The notes: generated from the letters alone by a model not told the origin. Positions 1 through 8,742 are shown, counted from the stretch's first letter. The stretch is DNA of 10,619 bases from Parachlorella kessleri (GCA_001598975.1 BBXU01002578.1:1-10619); one strand, 5' to 3'. Numbers and translations are program-made.

Positions 1-39
1 CTCTCTCTCTCTCTCTCTCTCTCTCTCCCCCCCCCCCCC
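1..39. repeat. CT microsatellite followed by a C run
   Basis: Thirteen CT units are followed by a run of about 13 C, then mixed pyrimidine sequence to about base 76. It lies beyond the probable donor at 223 of the last visible CBM20-gene exon, so it is probably intronic. If that donor is not used, the tract would be read as Arg/Glu/Gly-rich sequence. Confidence 0.9.
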
Positions 40-223
40 TCCCCTCTCCCTCCTCCCCCCCCTTCTCTCCCTCTCTGTGTGTGTCACATCTAGACTCCCC
101 ACGGAACAGGGACTGCCCTGCACTCCCCCTGCCCACACTGCTGGCCGAGAGGCACTTTTCCTGTTCAAGCTCTGTTGGTGTGCCACATCGCCAACCACTG
201 GAGCGCCGCAGAAGATGGCCGAC

Positions 224-2814
224 CTGGAAGCGGAAGGTCAGTGCGTCTTGCTCCGCATCGACCTCCACCAAGCCCGGGAACTCGGGACGCAGCTTGGGCT
301 CCTCTGCGCCTGCGCCAGCCGCCGCCTCCGCTGTCTGTGCTGCAGCTTCAGAGGCTGCTGCGCCAGCTACGCCGGCAGCCGGCTTGCTGTCCTGCTCCTC
401 AGCTGCGGCAGGAGTTTGGCCCGGTAGGGCTGCCTTGGAGGGGGCAGCGGGCTTCTCCGGGGTAGCAGGCGCCTGGGGTGAAGCCTCGGCCGCCGTGAAG
501 GCAGCTGTACCTGCACAAATGCAGAGGAACTGTGGGATCTACCGACGGGTGATGTCTTCAGGAGTGGCTTCGCGTCGTAGCGTGAGATGCAGCTCGGGGA
601 ATTTCGGCAATGCTGTGTTGCTGCTCCATGTCCCAGCACAGCTTGCCACGATCGCACCCAAGGCTGGCTGAGACGGGAACATCGCAGCTTGCGTCTGAAA
701 ACAGTAGAGGAACACTGTCCCTTGCCGTACCACCAGTCAAGAGCTGCCTGCAAGGTCCTATCTCTCTTAACTGCTCACCATTGGCCTTGCCATTGGCACC
801 ATTTGTGCGCTTCGCGGGGACAAGCGAGCCGCTGCCAACGCCAACGGCCACGCCCGCCACAGCAAACGCAGCTGCGGCCGCCGCAAGGGCTGCAGATGCT
901 GAGTCCATGCCCGGCGCTGCAGCAGGCTCAGCAGGGGCGGCAGCGGCAGCTCCTCCCAGGTCCACCACCTCCCGCACCAGTTGCTCCGCAGCCCGGGGCA
1001 GCGGGAAGCCGCCCAGCGGGGGTGCCCCACTGGTGGGGCCGGCTGATGACGGCCTGCCGCCGTTCGCAGCAGGTGCACCAGCAGAAGCAGCAGCGGCGGC
1101 GGCAGGAGCAGCAGCAGCGGCGGCGGCAGGAGCAGCAGCGGCGGCGGCGGCAGGAGCAGCAGCGGCGGCCGGCGCATGGCCAGGCTGCTGTGCCTGCTTG
1201 GCTGCGGCACCCGCGGCGCCTGGATCAGCCGGGGCGGCGGGCACGCGGCGCCACTGCATGTGCCCCACCTGCACCCACCGCTGCTGGCCCACCGCCTGCT
1301 GCACGCTTTGAGACACCTCGTGGAGCCGCCTGTCGCTCTCCTGCAGGTAGCGACACAACCGCAGTCTGGGATCAACAAAGTCGCTTAGGCACCCCCTGCA
1401 TGGCAGCATTCAGAAGGCCCCCACTCCCAACAGGACATGCCGTAAGGCTGCCAAATGCAGGACTGCCATGGGGTGCCACAGCTGCTTGCTGAGAGAGCCC
1501 TCTCTGAAATCACTTGTCGTAAGGACAGGCAATGTGAACAAGAAGCTCCCAGGGGCTTCGGCTACGGACGTGGACAGGCAGCCATCATACAACACGATGA
1601 CATCTTACATCGACGTGCGCCTCCAGCGCCCTCATCCTCTCTTGCAGCTCCTCCCGCTTCCGGCACAGCTCCGTAGCGCGGCCGGTGGCAGCAGACACAG
1701 CAGCCTGCAGCAGGCTAGCAGGTTCTTGTACACTACAGGTCCTGCCCTCAGGTGCACCAATGCTGTCGTGCTGGCCTGGGCAATAAAGGACAGCAGTGCC
1801 CCCAAGGACCTCCCACAATCCACAGCCGTGCATGCAGAAGCATACACACTTCTGCGCGTTAGGAGGCTACTCCCTCACCAACACCTGCCTGCACAGGTCT
1901 GATTCATAAAGTACCACCACCCACCTGCAGCTTGGCCTTGTCCCCCACCAGCTGCACCAGCGTGCTGGCCACATCACCAAAGCAGCAGCTGACCCTCAGC
2001 GTGCCGCAGCTGGACAGCAGCGGCGACAGCACCGGCAGGGCCACACACCGGTCGTCACCCTGCTCCCACTCCACACCTCCACCCCGCAGGGCCTTCACCA
2101 CCTGCGGGCGGAAACACAGCCTGCCTGGTCGGTGTTTTGACGGTGACCAGCTCAAGCTAGAAGATGCTACCCAGCTTGCCCCCAGTGCTGTGGCTGGGCT
2201 CCGAGGCAAACAAGGTCCAAAATTGCAGCCCGGCAGTGTTTAACTTGTGGCATAGTCCCTTGGCTTGCCTGCTCCGCTGGCAGTTCGTCCCAACATCCTA
2301 GCCGTCAATTTAATTACAGCTGTTGAGACACATCCTTGGGTGCGCACCTTAAAGTGAAGAGCTTCACCAGCCGAGAGCGGCACCCTGGCAGTCCAGGTAT
2401 GGCCCTCCCCCCACTCGAGCGCAAGGCCAGCCTGGGGGTCCCATGCCCCCAGCTCAGGGGCGTTGCCCACAAGGATGACGCTGTCACCGAAAGGCACCTG
2501 CAGTAGGCCAAACACCGATGCACTCACCACCAAGAAGGCTGCTAGTTTAACTGCCACTGTGCAGGGTTGGCCAACGGTGCCGCTGTTATGAGCCACAGGG
2601 TATCGCCGCGGACATAATGCTCCTGGCTCTGATATACCTGGCAGGCTGGCACCTCAAACTGCACAGTTATTGCCGGTGCCTTGGTAGGTGCCTCTGTTGG
2701 GGCTGAAAGCGTCGGCGCCGCCGGCGCACGTGGTGGAGGAGCGGGTGTTGCAAGTGCTGCTGCGACTGTCGCCCCTGTGAGGCCAGCTTGGTGGACCCCG
2801 GCGCGGCGGGAGCC
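224..2814 (-). CDS. CBM20 starch-binding domain protein with coiled coil and Ala/Pro-rich tail (3' end off left edge)
   Basis: Spliced minus-strand gene. Exons are 2814-2638, 2497-2348, 2101-1925, 1704-1609, 1340-779 and 510-224, and all junctions keep frame. The first exon is Ala/Pro-rich and ends in VQFEVPACQ, the first CBM20 strand. Exon 2 carries ILVGNAPELGAWDP and HTWTARVPL. Exon 3 carries GGGVEWEQGDDRCVALP. The LGAWD and VEWE tryptophans correspond to starch-binding site 1 of the family. Next comes a coiled coil (CRKREELQERMRALEAHVD followed by ESDRRLHEVSQSVQQAV). A long exon follows with PA7 repeats and an Ala/Val hydrophobic stretch near its end. The last visible exon is Ala/Glu-rich and reads FRFQ before a weak donor (gtcggc) at 223. 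The same frame stays open to base 1, so the exact end is unknown. CBM20 binds alpha-glucan, so a plastid starch or pyrenoid-sheath role is inferred. I cannot assign it to a named protein. Confidence 0.82.
1081..1172 (-). repeat. Poly-alanine coding repeat (PA7-type units) in the CBM20 gene
   Basis: The plus strand shows repeated gcaggagcagcagcggcggc units of about 24 bases. On the coding minus strand they read as three to four blocks of Pro followed by seven Ala. The repeat keeps frame, so unit gain or loss changes only linker length. It is open in several frames on both strands, which creates long spurious ORFs here. Confidence 0.85.
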
Positions 2815-3106
2815 CTGCACACAAGTAGTGCAGCTGCTTTAAAGAAACGCGGGCAGCAGAGCTCACAGTGATGTGAGCCAATATGCTCTGCTCTGCTCTT
2901 GCTTGCACAACACAGGCAGTGACCTGGGGAGTTGACTCACATTCAAACTCTCCTGTACAAAAGGTCGTCCAATCGGCAACGGCTTTCGGCCACCTGCACG
3001 GGTTCAAATTGAAATTCATGCCGATCATACTCTTTGATAAGCAAGACCAGCCAAAGATGTGTCTTTCCTTGCCTGTGAGAGGCCGGGGGGTGTAAGCAAA
3101 CCCCAC

Positions 3107-3208
3107 TGGACGGGCAGCGAGCCTCAGGGCGAGAGCATGGCGAGGCCGTGCCCAGGAACCAGCCACTCGAAACGGCGTGCTCGGGTGGCACAGAGTTCTC
3201 CCACTCAT
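3107..3208 (-). CDS. Candidate first exon (transit peptide) of the CBM20 gene
   Basis: The first clear CBM20-gene exon (2814-2638) has an in-frame stop a few codons upstream and no ATG, and it follows a good acceptor (tgtgtgcag). A 5' exon must therefore exist. The best candidate is the ATG at 3208, which reads 34 codons starting MSGRTLCHPSTPF. The reading is rich in Arg, Ala, Ser and Leu and nearly free of acidic residues, as in chloroplast transit peptides. It ends in phase 0 at CCA before gtgggg at 3106, matching the phase-0 start of the next exon. The donor is not strong. A stronger gtgagt at 2940 also exists, but in the phase needed its reading frame is closed by stops a short way upstream unless another exon is added. 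Confidence 0.4.
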
Positions 3209-3915
3209 GTCCAGAGCCAACCCTGGCGCAAGTCTACCCCCTTACATGCAGCCAGGTATCGGTTGAATCCTACGCCAGTGATCGCGCATTAAGTGTAGCT
3301 CATTCGGCACCCGTCACCTTGCACATCAGCAGGGCTAGGTGACCACCACTTCAATTTCCCGCCCTGATCTTGCCAGCAGGGGTCGACATGATGCACAGTG
3401 TCACAGACTCTGGAGGGAGAACTACGACAAGGGCAGGGGATCGCAGGGACAGGTCGAGTCCGGAAGCTGTCAGGCCGTATGCTCCCTTGCCCCATGCCTT
3501 GCCCGTATCCCACAAATGAGGGCGCCGGCCACCTCAGCAAGGCGCCGGCCACCTCAGCTCACCCCACTGCATGATGATTCCCACCAGCTTCCCTTCCATG
3601 GCCATCCGTGCCAGCCAAACCCAATAGGAGCTTCCGCACGTTTGTGTACCCCGTATTACCACAGCTTGTCCGCCCAACGCAACAGCAGCTTGGAACAACG
3701 GTCGTTGATTAAACATCATGCACCCAGTCACGAGCCCACAGCAGCTTAGGAATGACCGTGCCATATCAGACTATGCTGAACGTATCTCGGACACTACGGT
3801 GGGTGGCTAGGGGGGGTATCACTGTCCCAAGTTTTCGGTTAGGCACACGTTTGTCCTACTATTTGGGGCAGCTGAGGGACCTGGAGGACGTCCCTCTAAT
3901 GCAGGGGCGTTTGCC
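3209..3915. promoter_or_regulatory. Divergent intergenic region between the CBM20 and PEBP genes
   Basis: No coding signal was found in these roughly 700 bases. They separate the presumed first exon of the minus-strand CBM20 gene from the plus-strand PEBP start codon, so they should hold both promoters. No convincing TATA box was seen. The only clear structure is a 20-bp tandem duplication at 3521-3558. If the CBM20 gene starts elsewhere, the limits change. Confidence 0.45.
3521..3558. repeat. 20-bp tandem duplication in a putative promoter
   Basis: The sequence ggcgccggccacctcagc occurs at 3521-3538 and again at 3541-3558, a period of 20 bp. Each unit contains palindromic GGCGCC and GGCCACC. 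It lies roughly 360 bp upstream of the PEBP start codon. Confidence 0.9.
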
Positions 3916-6177
3916 ATGAGCAAGGCAGTCCCCGAGGTGGTAACTGGTGAGAAATGGCCACTATGTGTCGGAAATGCACGTGCCTTCCCTCGCGGCTACC
4001 AAGGCTGGCACTGGCGTGATGCCTTAGGTGGTCACCCTAGGGCCTGCCTGAGATGCATTTGCCTAAGGCAGGGCAAGCAGCAACCAATGCTCCTAGTCTC
4101 ACTCACCCCCGTGCAGAGCTACATGACAGCGCCACACTCATAGCCACGTGGCGGGGCACCCCTGTTGAGAATGGTGTGGCCACAGTCTTGCCTTGTTTGA
4201 AATTGTTCGGCCCAGCTGCGTGCAGGTCGCAAGGATGTCGCTGCCTCTTGGCTTGGCAACATCTGAAACGCAGTATATGTCGCATGCTGCTCAGGCCCTG
4301 GTGCCCGCTTCCCTCTGTCACTCTGGCTGGCAAGAGTGAGCCTACCCTTGGTCTGTCCCAGGCAGCAACCTCCCGTACCTCCTAGCACTGGTCGGGAATG
4401 CAGCGTCCACGGTATGCTTTTGTTCATGCAGGCCTGACCGTCAACTTGGACGACACATTTGATGTGAGCAACAATTTTGCTGAATCGGACTGTACAAATG
4501 TCAGGGTCTTAATTGGGGATGTGCAATGCTCTTAAAGGGCACCGCTATCTCTGTCAGGCAGTTGATGGCTAGAGCACGGTGAAGTTAGCACAGATGCATG
4601 TTGACTGTGGTGTTTTTGTAGCGCACCACTTGCCGTGTCCCATAGGCAAAGGCAAAGTCTAGCGGTGTTTTTGGCCAGCTAGTCGGGTAAGCCTTCCAAG
4701 GCGAGCAGCTGTGCACAATGGTGCTGACTTGTGAAGGCGGCAAGAGCTGCCTGGGGGATATGTTTGCGTAGGAGCCAGAGATTGACATCAAGGGGGGCAG
4801 AGACCTGGACACCTACACCCTCATGCTGGTGGACGCGGTGAGAGTTATGGGCAGGGGTCAGTGTACAGATGGCTAGGCTTGTGTATGGCAAGACAACACA
4901 GCTAGCCTGCCAGGCTATGCTGTGTTGTGGTCTCGGCTTGGGGGGGGGGGGGGGGGAGGCCAACAAGGCGGAGAGGCTGCCAGCAGTAGAGGGGGGTTAT
5001 GATGTTGCTCCTTGCGGTGACGCTCATGCGGTTCGGGGTGGACTGCCCCATGCCTGTGATGCTGTGCCAAGCTAGGCGGTTCCTACTACATGTGCTAGGC
5101 TTTGCTACTCCAAGGCCAGTCGCTACGGCTTGGGTTGGGCTGCTGGCACTGACTGTCACCATGGAGTCGAGGTTGCCTCCTTTCAAGCTCTGCCTTATAC
5201 CTGGCTTTGTCTGGCAAGGAAGCCAGCCGGCCGGTGCGATGAGGTACCCAACAAGTGTACAATGCACAGCTTTCTGCGGCCTGAAACTGGGCAATGCAGG
5301 ACGCGCCCTCGCCAAGCTCACCCAAGTACCGCTGCTGGCTGCACTGGCTAGTGGTCAACATCCCAGCACACGATGTGAGTGCTGCGCCTGGAACGGCAGC
5401 AGAGCCTGTGGTGGGAGGACCTTTGAGGACACTTCCTGACAGGTAGCAGGCGTGCACTCTTCAGACGCTTACCTACCGGAGTAGTGGGTAGGAGACACAT
5501 GCTAACTAGGGCGGTTTGCTTGCCGTCCTCCTGTGCAGATCCCCCGGGGGGAGGTGGTCCAGGAGTACTCGCCACCGGAGCCCGCCCGCGGCCGGCACCG
5601 CCTGCTGTTCCTGCTGTACAAGCAGAATGGCCGCGTGGCCGTTAAGAAGCCAGCCAAGAGGCAGGGCTTCCAGGTGCGGCTGCCTGCATCTCTCCCTTGG
5701 GAAGGGCTCCCCACATAGTGCTTGCCAGTTCTTTTTGTCGGCACCAGGGGCAGCCGGCTGGTCAGGCGACTGTGGGGAGGGTGGAGAAGGGAGCCTTGGC
5801 TGAGGCATGCTGCATGGGCCGCTCAACCTCACCTGCTCGCATGGGCATGTGTCGGGTGACTCCAAGAGCCGCGCTGCAGCGGAAAGGCACCGTGCTCATC
5901 AGGCAATGGATAGGGGCATTTCAACTGCTCATCAGCCACACTTGGGGAAGGCTGGAATCTCTCATGTCACTTGTTGTGAGGGCATCTTATGCAAGCAGAG
6001 GTTGTAGGGCACATGGCCGTCTGTCCTCGGTGCAAGGCTAGGCCTGGGGGTCCCTGGATGTCTGAGTGCACCCTTGTCCGCTCGCTGCCTTGCCAGGTGA
6101 GGGCCTGGGCGCAGGACCACAACCTGGGCAACCCGGCCACCGGCCTCTGGGTGTATGCCCAAGCCGACGAGGAGTAA
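3916..6177 (+). CDS. PEBP family protein (FT/TFL1/MFT superfamily), MFT-like, complete
   Basis: Seven exons: 3916-3946, 4117-4173, 4432-4463, 4772-4837, 5300-5374, 5539-5673 and 6097-6177, giving 158 residues and TAA. The splice sites are GT-AG and the phases agree (1, 1, 0, 0, 0, 0). The N-terminus (VPEVV...SATLIATWRGTPVENG) aligns without gaps to the first PEBP strands of plant FT/MFT proteins. EPEIDIKGG and YTLMLVDADAPSPSSP follow, then WLHWLVVNIP, GRHRLLFLLYKQNGR, and a C-terminal HNLGNPATGLWVYAQADEE. The pocket residues D61, D63, H77 and H107 are present. The usual DPDAP reads DADAP, with Ala62 at the exon 4/5 junction. Position 75, equivalent to FT Tyr85 and TFL1 His88, is Trp, as in MFT and animal PEBPs. 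PEBPs bind phospholipids and act as soluble signalling or kinase-regulating proteins; the role here is unknown. There is no leader peptide. The start has a good context (tttgccATGAG). Confidence 0.9.
4938..4956 (+). repeat. 19-base G homopolymer in PEBP intron 4
   Basis: Nineteen consecutive G lie within the 462-bp intron 4838-5299. The run could form a G-quadruplex in the non-template strand or the RNA. It is also a likely site of sequencing length error. Confidence 0.9.
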
Positions 6178-7361
6178 GCCAGGCGGCCGGCAGTGCCCGA
6201 GTGCCTGCAGCAGCCTAGTGCGGCCACTGTTGGGTAGGCGACTGGCAAGATACTGCGCGCGGGGTGGCTGGGCAGCGGCGACAAGCGATGTTTCTGCGTT
6301 TGAGTGGGGTGGAAGGGTATATTATTAGCATGGGTGGCAGGTAGTGCGAACAGGGTGTGAGAGTCGTGCTGTACGTACAGGACGGGATGCAGAGTGCGCC
6401 TTAGTCTTGCCTGAGTCCTGAGCCAGTAGTTCTCTCCCCTATTTTATTAGCATGGGTGGCAGGGAGTGCAAGCAGGGAGTAGAGCTGGGCTGGACTGGAC
6501 TGACTTTATCTCATATGTGCTTCCCAGTGTGATAGTGGTACAAGTGACAGGTCATGCGAACAGAGAAGAAATAGGGTTGTGCTGTACTGACTGGACTGGA
6601 TGCAAGGATGCTGTTGGGTCTTGCCTGAGCTCCGATTCAGTAGGTCTCTCGCCGAGCTTTGTGTGGTGCACTGCGGTTGGTGACAGTGATAAGTCCTTCA
6701 TTTCGATCAAGAGCTGCTGCTGACGGACTAAGCAATATACTCTCGTAGCGGGCCAGGACCTGCTCTTTGGCAAGCTGGGCACCCACACGAGTCCCCTGAT
6801 GAGGACATGGCCTAATGTTTGGAAAATCGAGGCTCGCCAGGGGCAGTGCTGCACAGTACATGACCTATTCCTAGGCAATGACAGCACCACACCGTTTTGA
6901 AAAAGGCGTGCGCCCGGCCCTCAGTACCAGTAGGTTGCAGCAACCAGACTTCACATCAAAACAGTCAGGCAGGCCTCACGCGCAACCATACATTCAGCCC
7001 CTGGACAAACCAGCTAGACCTTTTGCGCCCCCAGCCCATGAGCCACTATCTTGAGGCAATGGAGTGGTGCTGCTGGACTGGGGACGGGCTTGTACACATG
7101 ATGGAAGCCGGCAAGTAAGGGCCTTCTTTTTCACCAGTGCCAGGAATATGAAGCGTCCTATGGCTGTCAGGCAGAGGTGCCCCTGACATACTGCACTGCG
7201 GCTTGCAGGCGGGCAAAAACAGCATCGCCGTTTCCTGCCTGCAGTCCGCGGCACAGGACCCAAGTGTTCGCCACTAGCCTCAGCTATGAAGTTCAACAAC
7301 ACCCTGCTGCCGAGGCATGTCCCAAGTGTGCAACCTCCTTTGCAACCTAAGCAATCCACGC
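6178..7361. other. Convergent gene-free interval between PEBP and the small plastid protein gene
   Basis: These roughly 1.18 kb lie between the stop codons of two converging genes and should hold both 3' UTRs. Short ORFs exist, but none shows splice-supported or family-like coding signal. I found no TGTAA polyadenylation signal (common in Chlamydomonas-type algae) on either strand here, so the transcript ends cannot be placed. The left part holds the repeat cluster at 6321-6650; I see nothing else specific. Confidence 0.6.
6321..6650. repeat. Degenerate direct-repeat cluster, three copies
   Basis: The block attagcatgggtggcagg followed by gtgcgaacaggg occurs at 6325-6355. It recurs with few changes at 6447-6477, and a more diverged copy sits near 6532-6563 (tgacaggtcatgcgaacag). 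Downstream parts also repeat: gtgctgtac at 6366 and 6576, and gtcttgcctgag at 6404 and 6618, each followed by cagtag and tctctc. Copy spacing is about 122 and then 88 bp. It lies within about 500 bp downstream of the PEBP stop, probably in its 3' UTR. Confidence 0.75.
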
Positions 7362-8409
7362 CTAGCTTGTGGCATCGTCTGCAGGAGCTTCCGCTGCTTG
7401 TGCCTGCTGCTGCTGCTTGAACAGGCTGCCCTTGAAGCCCACTCGCTCCAGCAACTCCTGGGCCTCCCCTAACACGTCGCTTTCCTGCAGACATGCTTAC
7501 TGGCAGAGGCCTGATTGTGACCTAGGAGAGCCGGCTCACTCTTGTTGGGTAGAAAACAAACAAAAATCTTTGCAACACAACTCCCAAAATATGCAAAGAT
7601 ATGTCTGCTGGTGCCAGGATACCAAGGGCACGCAGCTCAGATGCCGCTGCAGATTCATACAAGCGCAGTGGTTAAGGCGTGTCTGCTCAGGCTTGCACAA
7701 ACTCTCCTGCCATGCTTACCAAAGTTCCTAGTGTTGTCAGCTCGTCACAGGCTGAGTTGACTGCCTTGCCAAGCTTAGTACCGGCCTTCATAGCATCAGC
7801 CATCGTGCCGGGCACCTGCAAAATTGGGCCCGTTGGCATAGCCTGCGCTTAGCAGTGTTGTGCTTAGCCAGTCAAAGCAGGAGCACAGCTTCAATGGCCA
7901 GAGATTAAGCGCCAACAAGTGCCCTAGACGAGTTCTGTATCTTGGGGAACCCTCTTGCAGAGGCTGACATGCTGACTCACCACCCAGTCTTCCTCTGGCT
8001 GTAGCACAATCTCAGTTTCTTCATCCTCGGATTCTTCGTCCTGCAGGGATATGCTTTGTTGCCGACTTTGTTGCCGACACCCTTGGAAGGTCACTGGGTG
8101 AGCAAGCCCAAGTATTTGTCAGTCTGCCAACGCTCTGCTCGCCGACTTTGCACCTCAGCAGGCCGACTTCCTCCCGGTGTGCAGGCGCTTTGCGAGCGTG
8201 TAAAGTTCGTAACCCACCACAGAAGGTGATGTGTGGGGTCCAGAGGAGTCAGAGGCGTTGGCTAGATGAAGCAGACGCTGGGGCAGGGGCTGGAGCCTTA
8301 CTGGGGAGCCACGCACGCTCTGTGCTCGCAATAGACAGCATGTGGGACTTCTGACGGCCACAGGGGCTGGCAAGCGTAGGTGCGTACTACAGAGGCCCAG
8401 CTGCAACAT
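7362..8409 (-). CDS. Unrecognised small acidic protein with plastid-like leader, complete
   Basis: Four exons: 8409-8221, 8040-7981, 7815-7720 and 7484-7362, giving 155 residues and TAG. All three introns are phase 0 with clear acceptors (ccctgcag, tttgcag, cctgcag). Donors are gtgagt and gtaagc, plus a weaker gtggtg after exon 1. Residues 1-50 are rich in Leu, Arg, Ser, Pro and Cys with no acidic residue, like a chloroplast (or mitochondrial) transit peptide. Residues 64-83 are highly acidic (DEESEDEETEIVLQPEEDWV). Residues 84-115 (PGTMADAMKAGTKLGKAVNSA) look like an amphipathic helix. Residues 116-138 (SDVLGEAQELLERVGFKGSL) look like a second helix, followed by a Gln/Ala tail ending DDATS. 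I do not recognise the family. The ATG at 8409 is the first in frame and has accATG context. Confidence 0.8.
8061..8167. repeat. Four GCCGAC motifs in intron 1 of the small plastid protein gene
   Basis: GCCGAC occurs at 8061, 8073, 8141 and 8162 on the plus strand, three times followed by TT. All four lie in intron 1 (8220-8041) of the minus-strand gene. GCCGAC contains the CCGAC core of land-plant DRE/CRT elements bound by AP2/ERF factors. Whether an alga uses it in this way is unknown. Confidence 0.45.
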
Positions 8410-8742
8410 GGTGATCAAGCCTGCCGCGCTCACTAAAAATATTAGAAGCTCTCTTGAGGCAAAGAGCTGTTCCTAATTTCACCGCTCAAGTGTTAGCAGG
8501 TTGTAACGTGGGCTGCAGTCGATGCAGACTCCCATCCTGTTGGCGGGGGCGCCACATCGACCCAAGGGGGCCAGCCATGGGGCCAGCCAGGAAGACGTAC
8601 ACCGCACCGATTGATCCAATCAAATTGCCTGGGTTAGATGTTCAACGCAGTCTTGCTGCTAGTGAACACGGGGTGTCAATGTTCGCAATGACAGCGCTCA
8701 ACCCTGCACGCCCGCTGGACTGATTGCCGGAGCATCCCGACC
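8410..8742. promoter_or_regulatory. Bidirectional promoter region
   Basis: These 333 bp separate the start codons of the minus-strand small plastid protein gene (8409) and the plus-strand Gln-rich gene (8743). An A/T-rich block (ctaaaaatattag, 8434-8446) stands out from the GC-rich surroundings and could serve as a TATA-like element for either direction. For the minus gene it would imply a very short 5' leader. A plus-strand 89-codon ORF at 8454-8723 has no family-like features and is treated as chance. Confidence 0.45.

Noticed and set aside
1260..1300. WRRVPA in the CBM20 protein as a Rubisco-binding motif
   Set aside because: The motif known from EPYC1 and SAGA proteins needs D/N before WR/K and an aliphatic residue at position six. 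Here the sequence is Q-WRRV-P, so it does not fit.
610..1311. Long plus-strand ORF rich in poly-alanine, and overlapping plus-strand Gln/Arg-rich ORF (587-1492)
   Set aside because: These are antisense shadows of the Ala/Pro-rich exon 1340-779 of the CBM20 gene. The GCN-type repeat stays open in several frames. The minus-strand frame joins in phase to the CBM20 exons on one side and to the 510-224 exon on the other.
2654..3220. Continuous 188-codon minus-strand ORF covering the CBM20 gene 5' region
   Set aside because: It runs out of frame with the VQFEVPACQ exon, so it cannot be one exon. Only its first part is kept, as a possible transit-peptide exon.
4699..4771. In-frame stretch GEQLCTMVLT...GDMFA just upstream of PEBP exon 4
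   Set aside because: GEQL looks PEBP-like, but the frame ends in TAG at the acceptor. Direct splicing 4463/4772 already gives the correct family spacing.
7655..7690. tRNA-like D-arm sequence (gcgcagtggttaaggcg)
   Set aside because: It resembles the A box of tRNA-Ser/Leu, but no acceptor stem, anticodon arm or GGTTCGAATCC-type B box follows at the right distance. It lies in an intron of the minus-strand gene (7719-7485). It is probably chance or a tiny tRNA-derived remnant.
8454..8723. 89-codon plus-strand ORF in the divergent promoter region
   Set aside because: It has no recognisable motif and ends 20 bp before the well-supported start at 8743. Its codon content is unremarkable for random open sequence.
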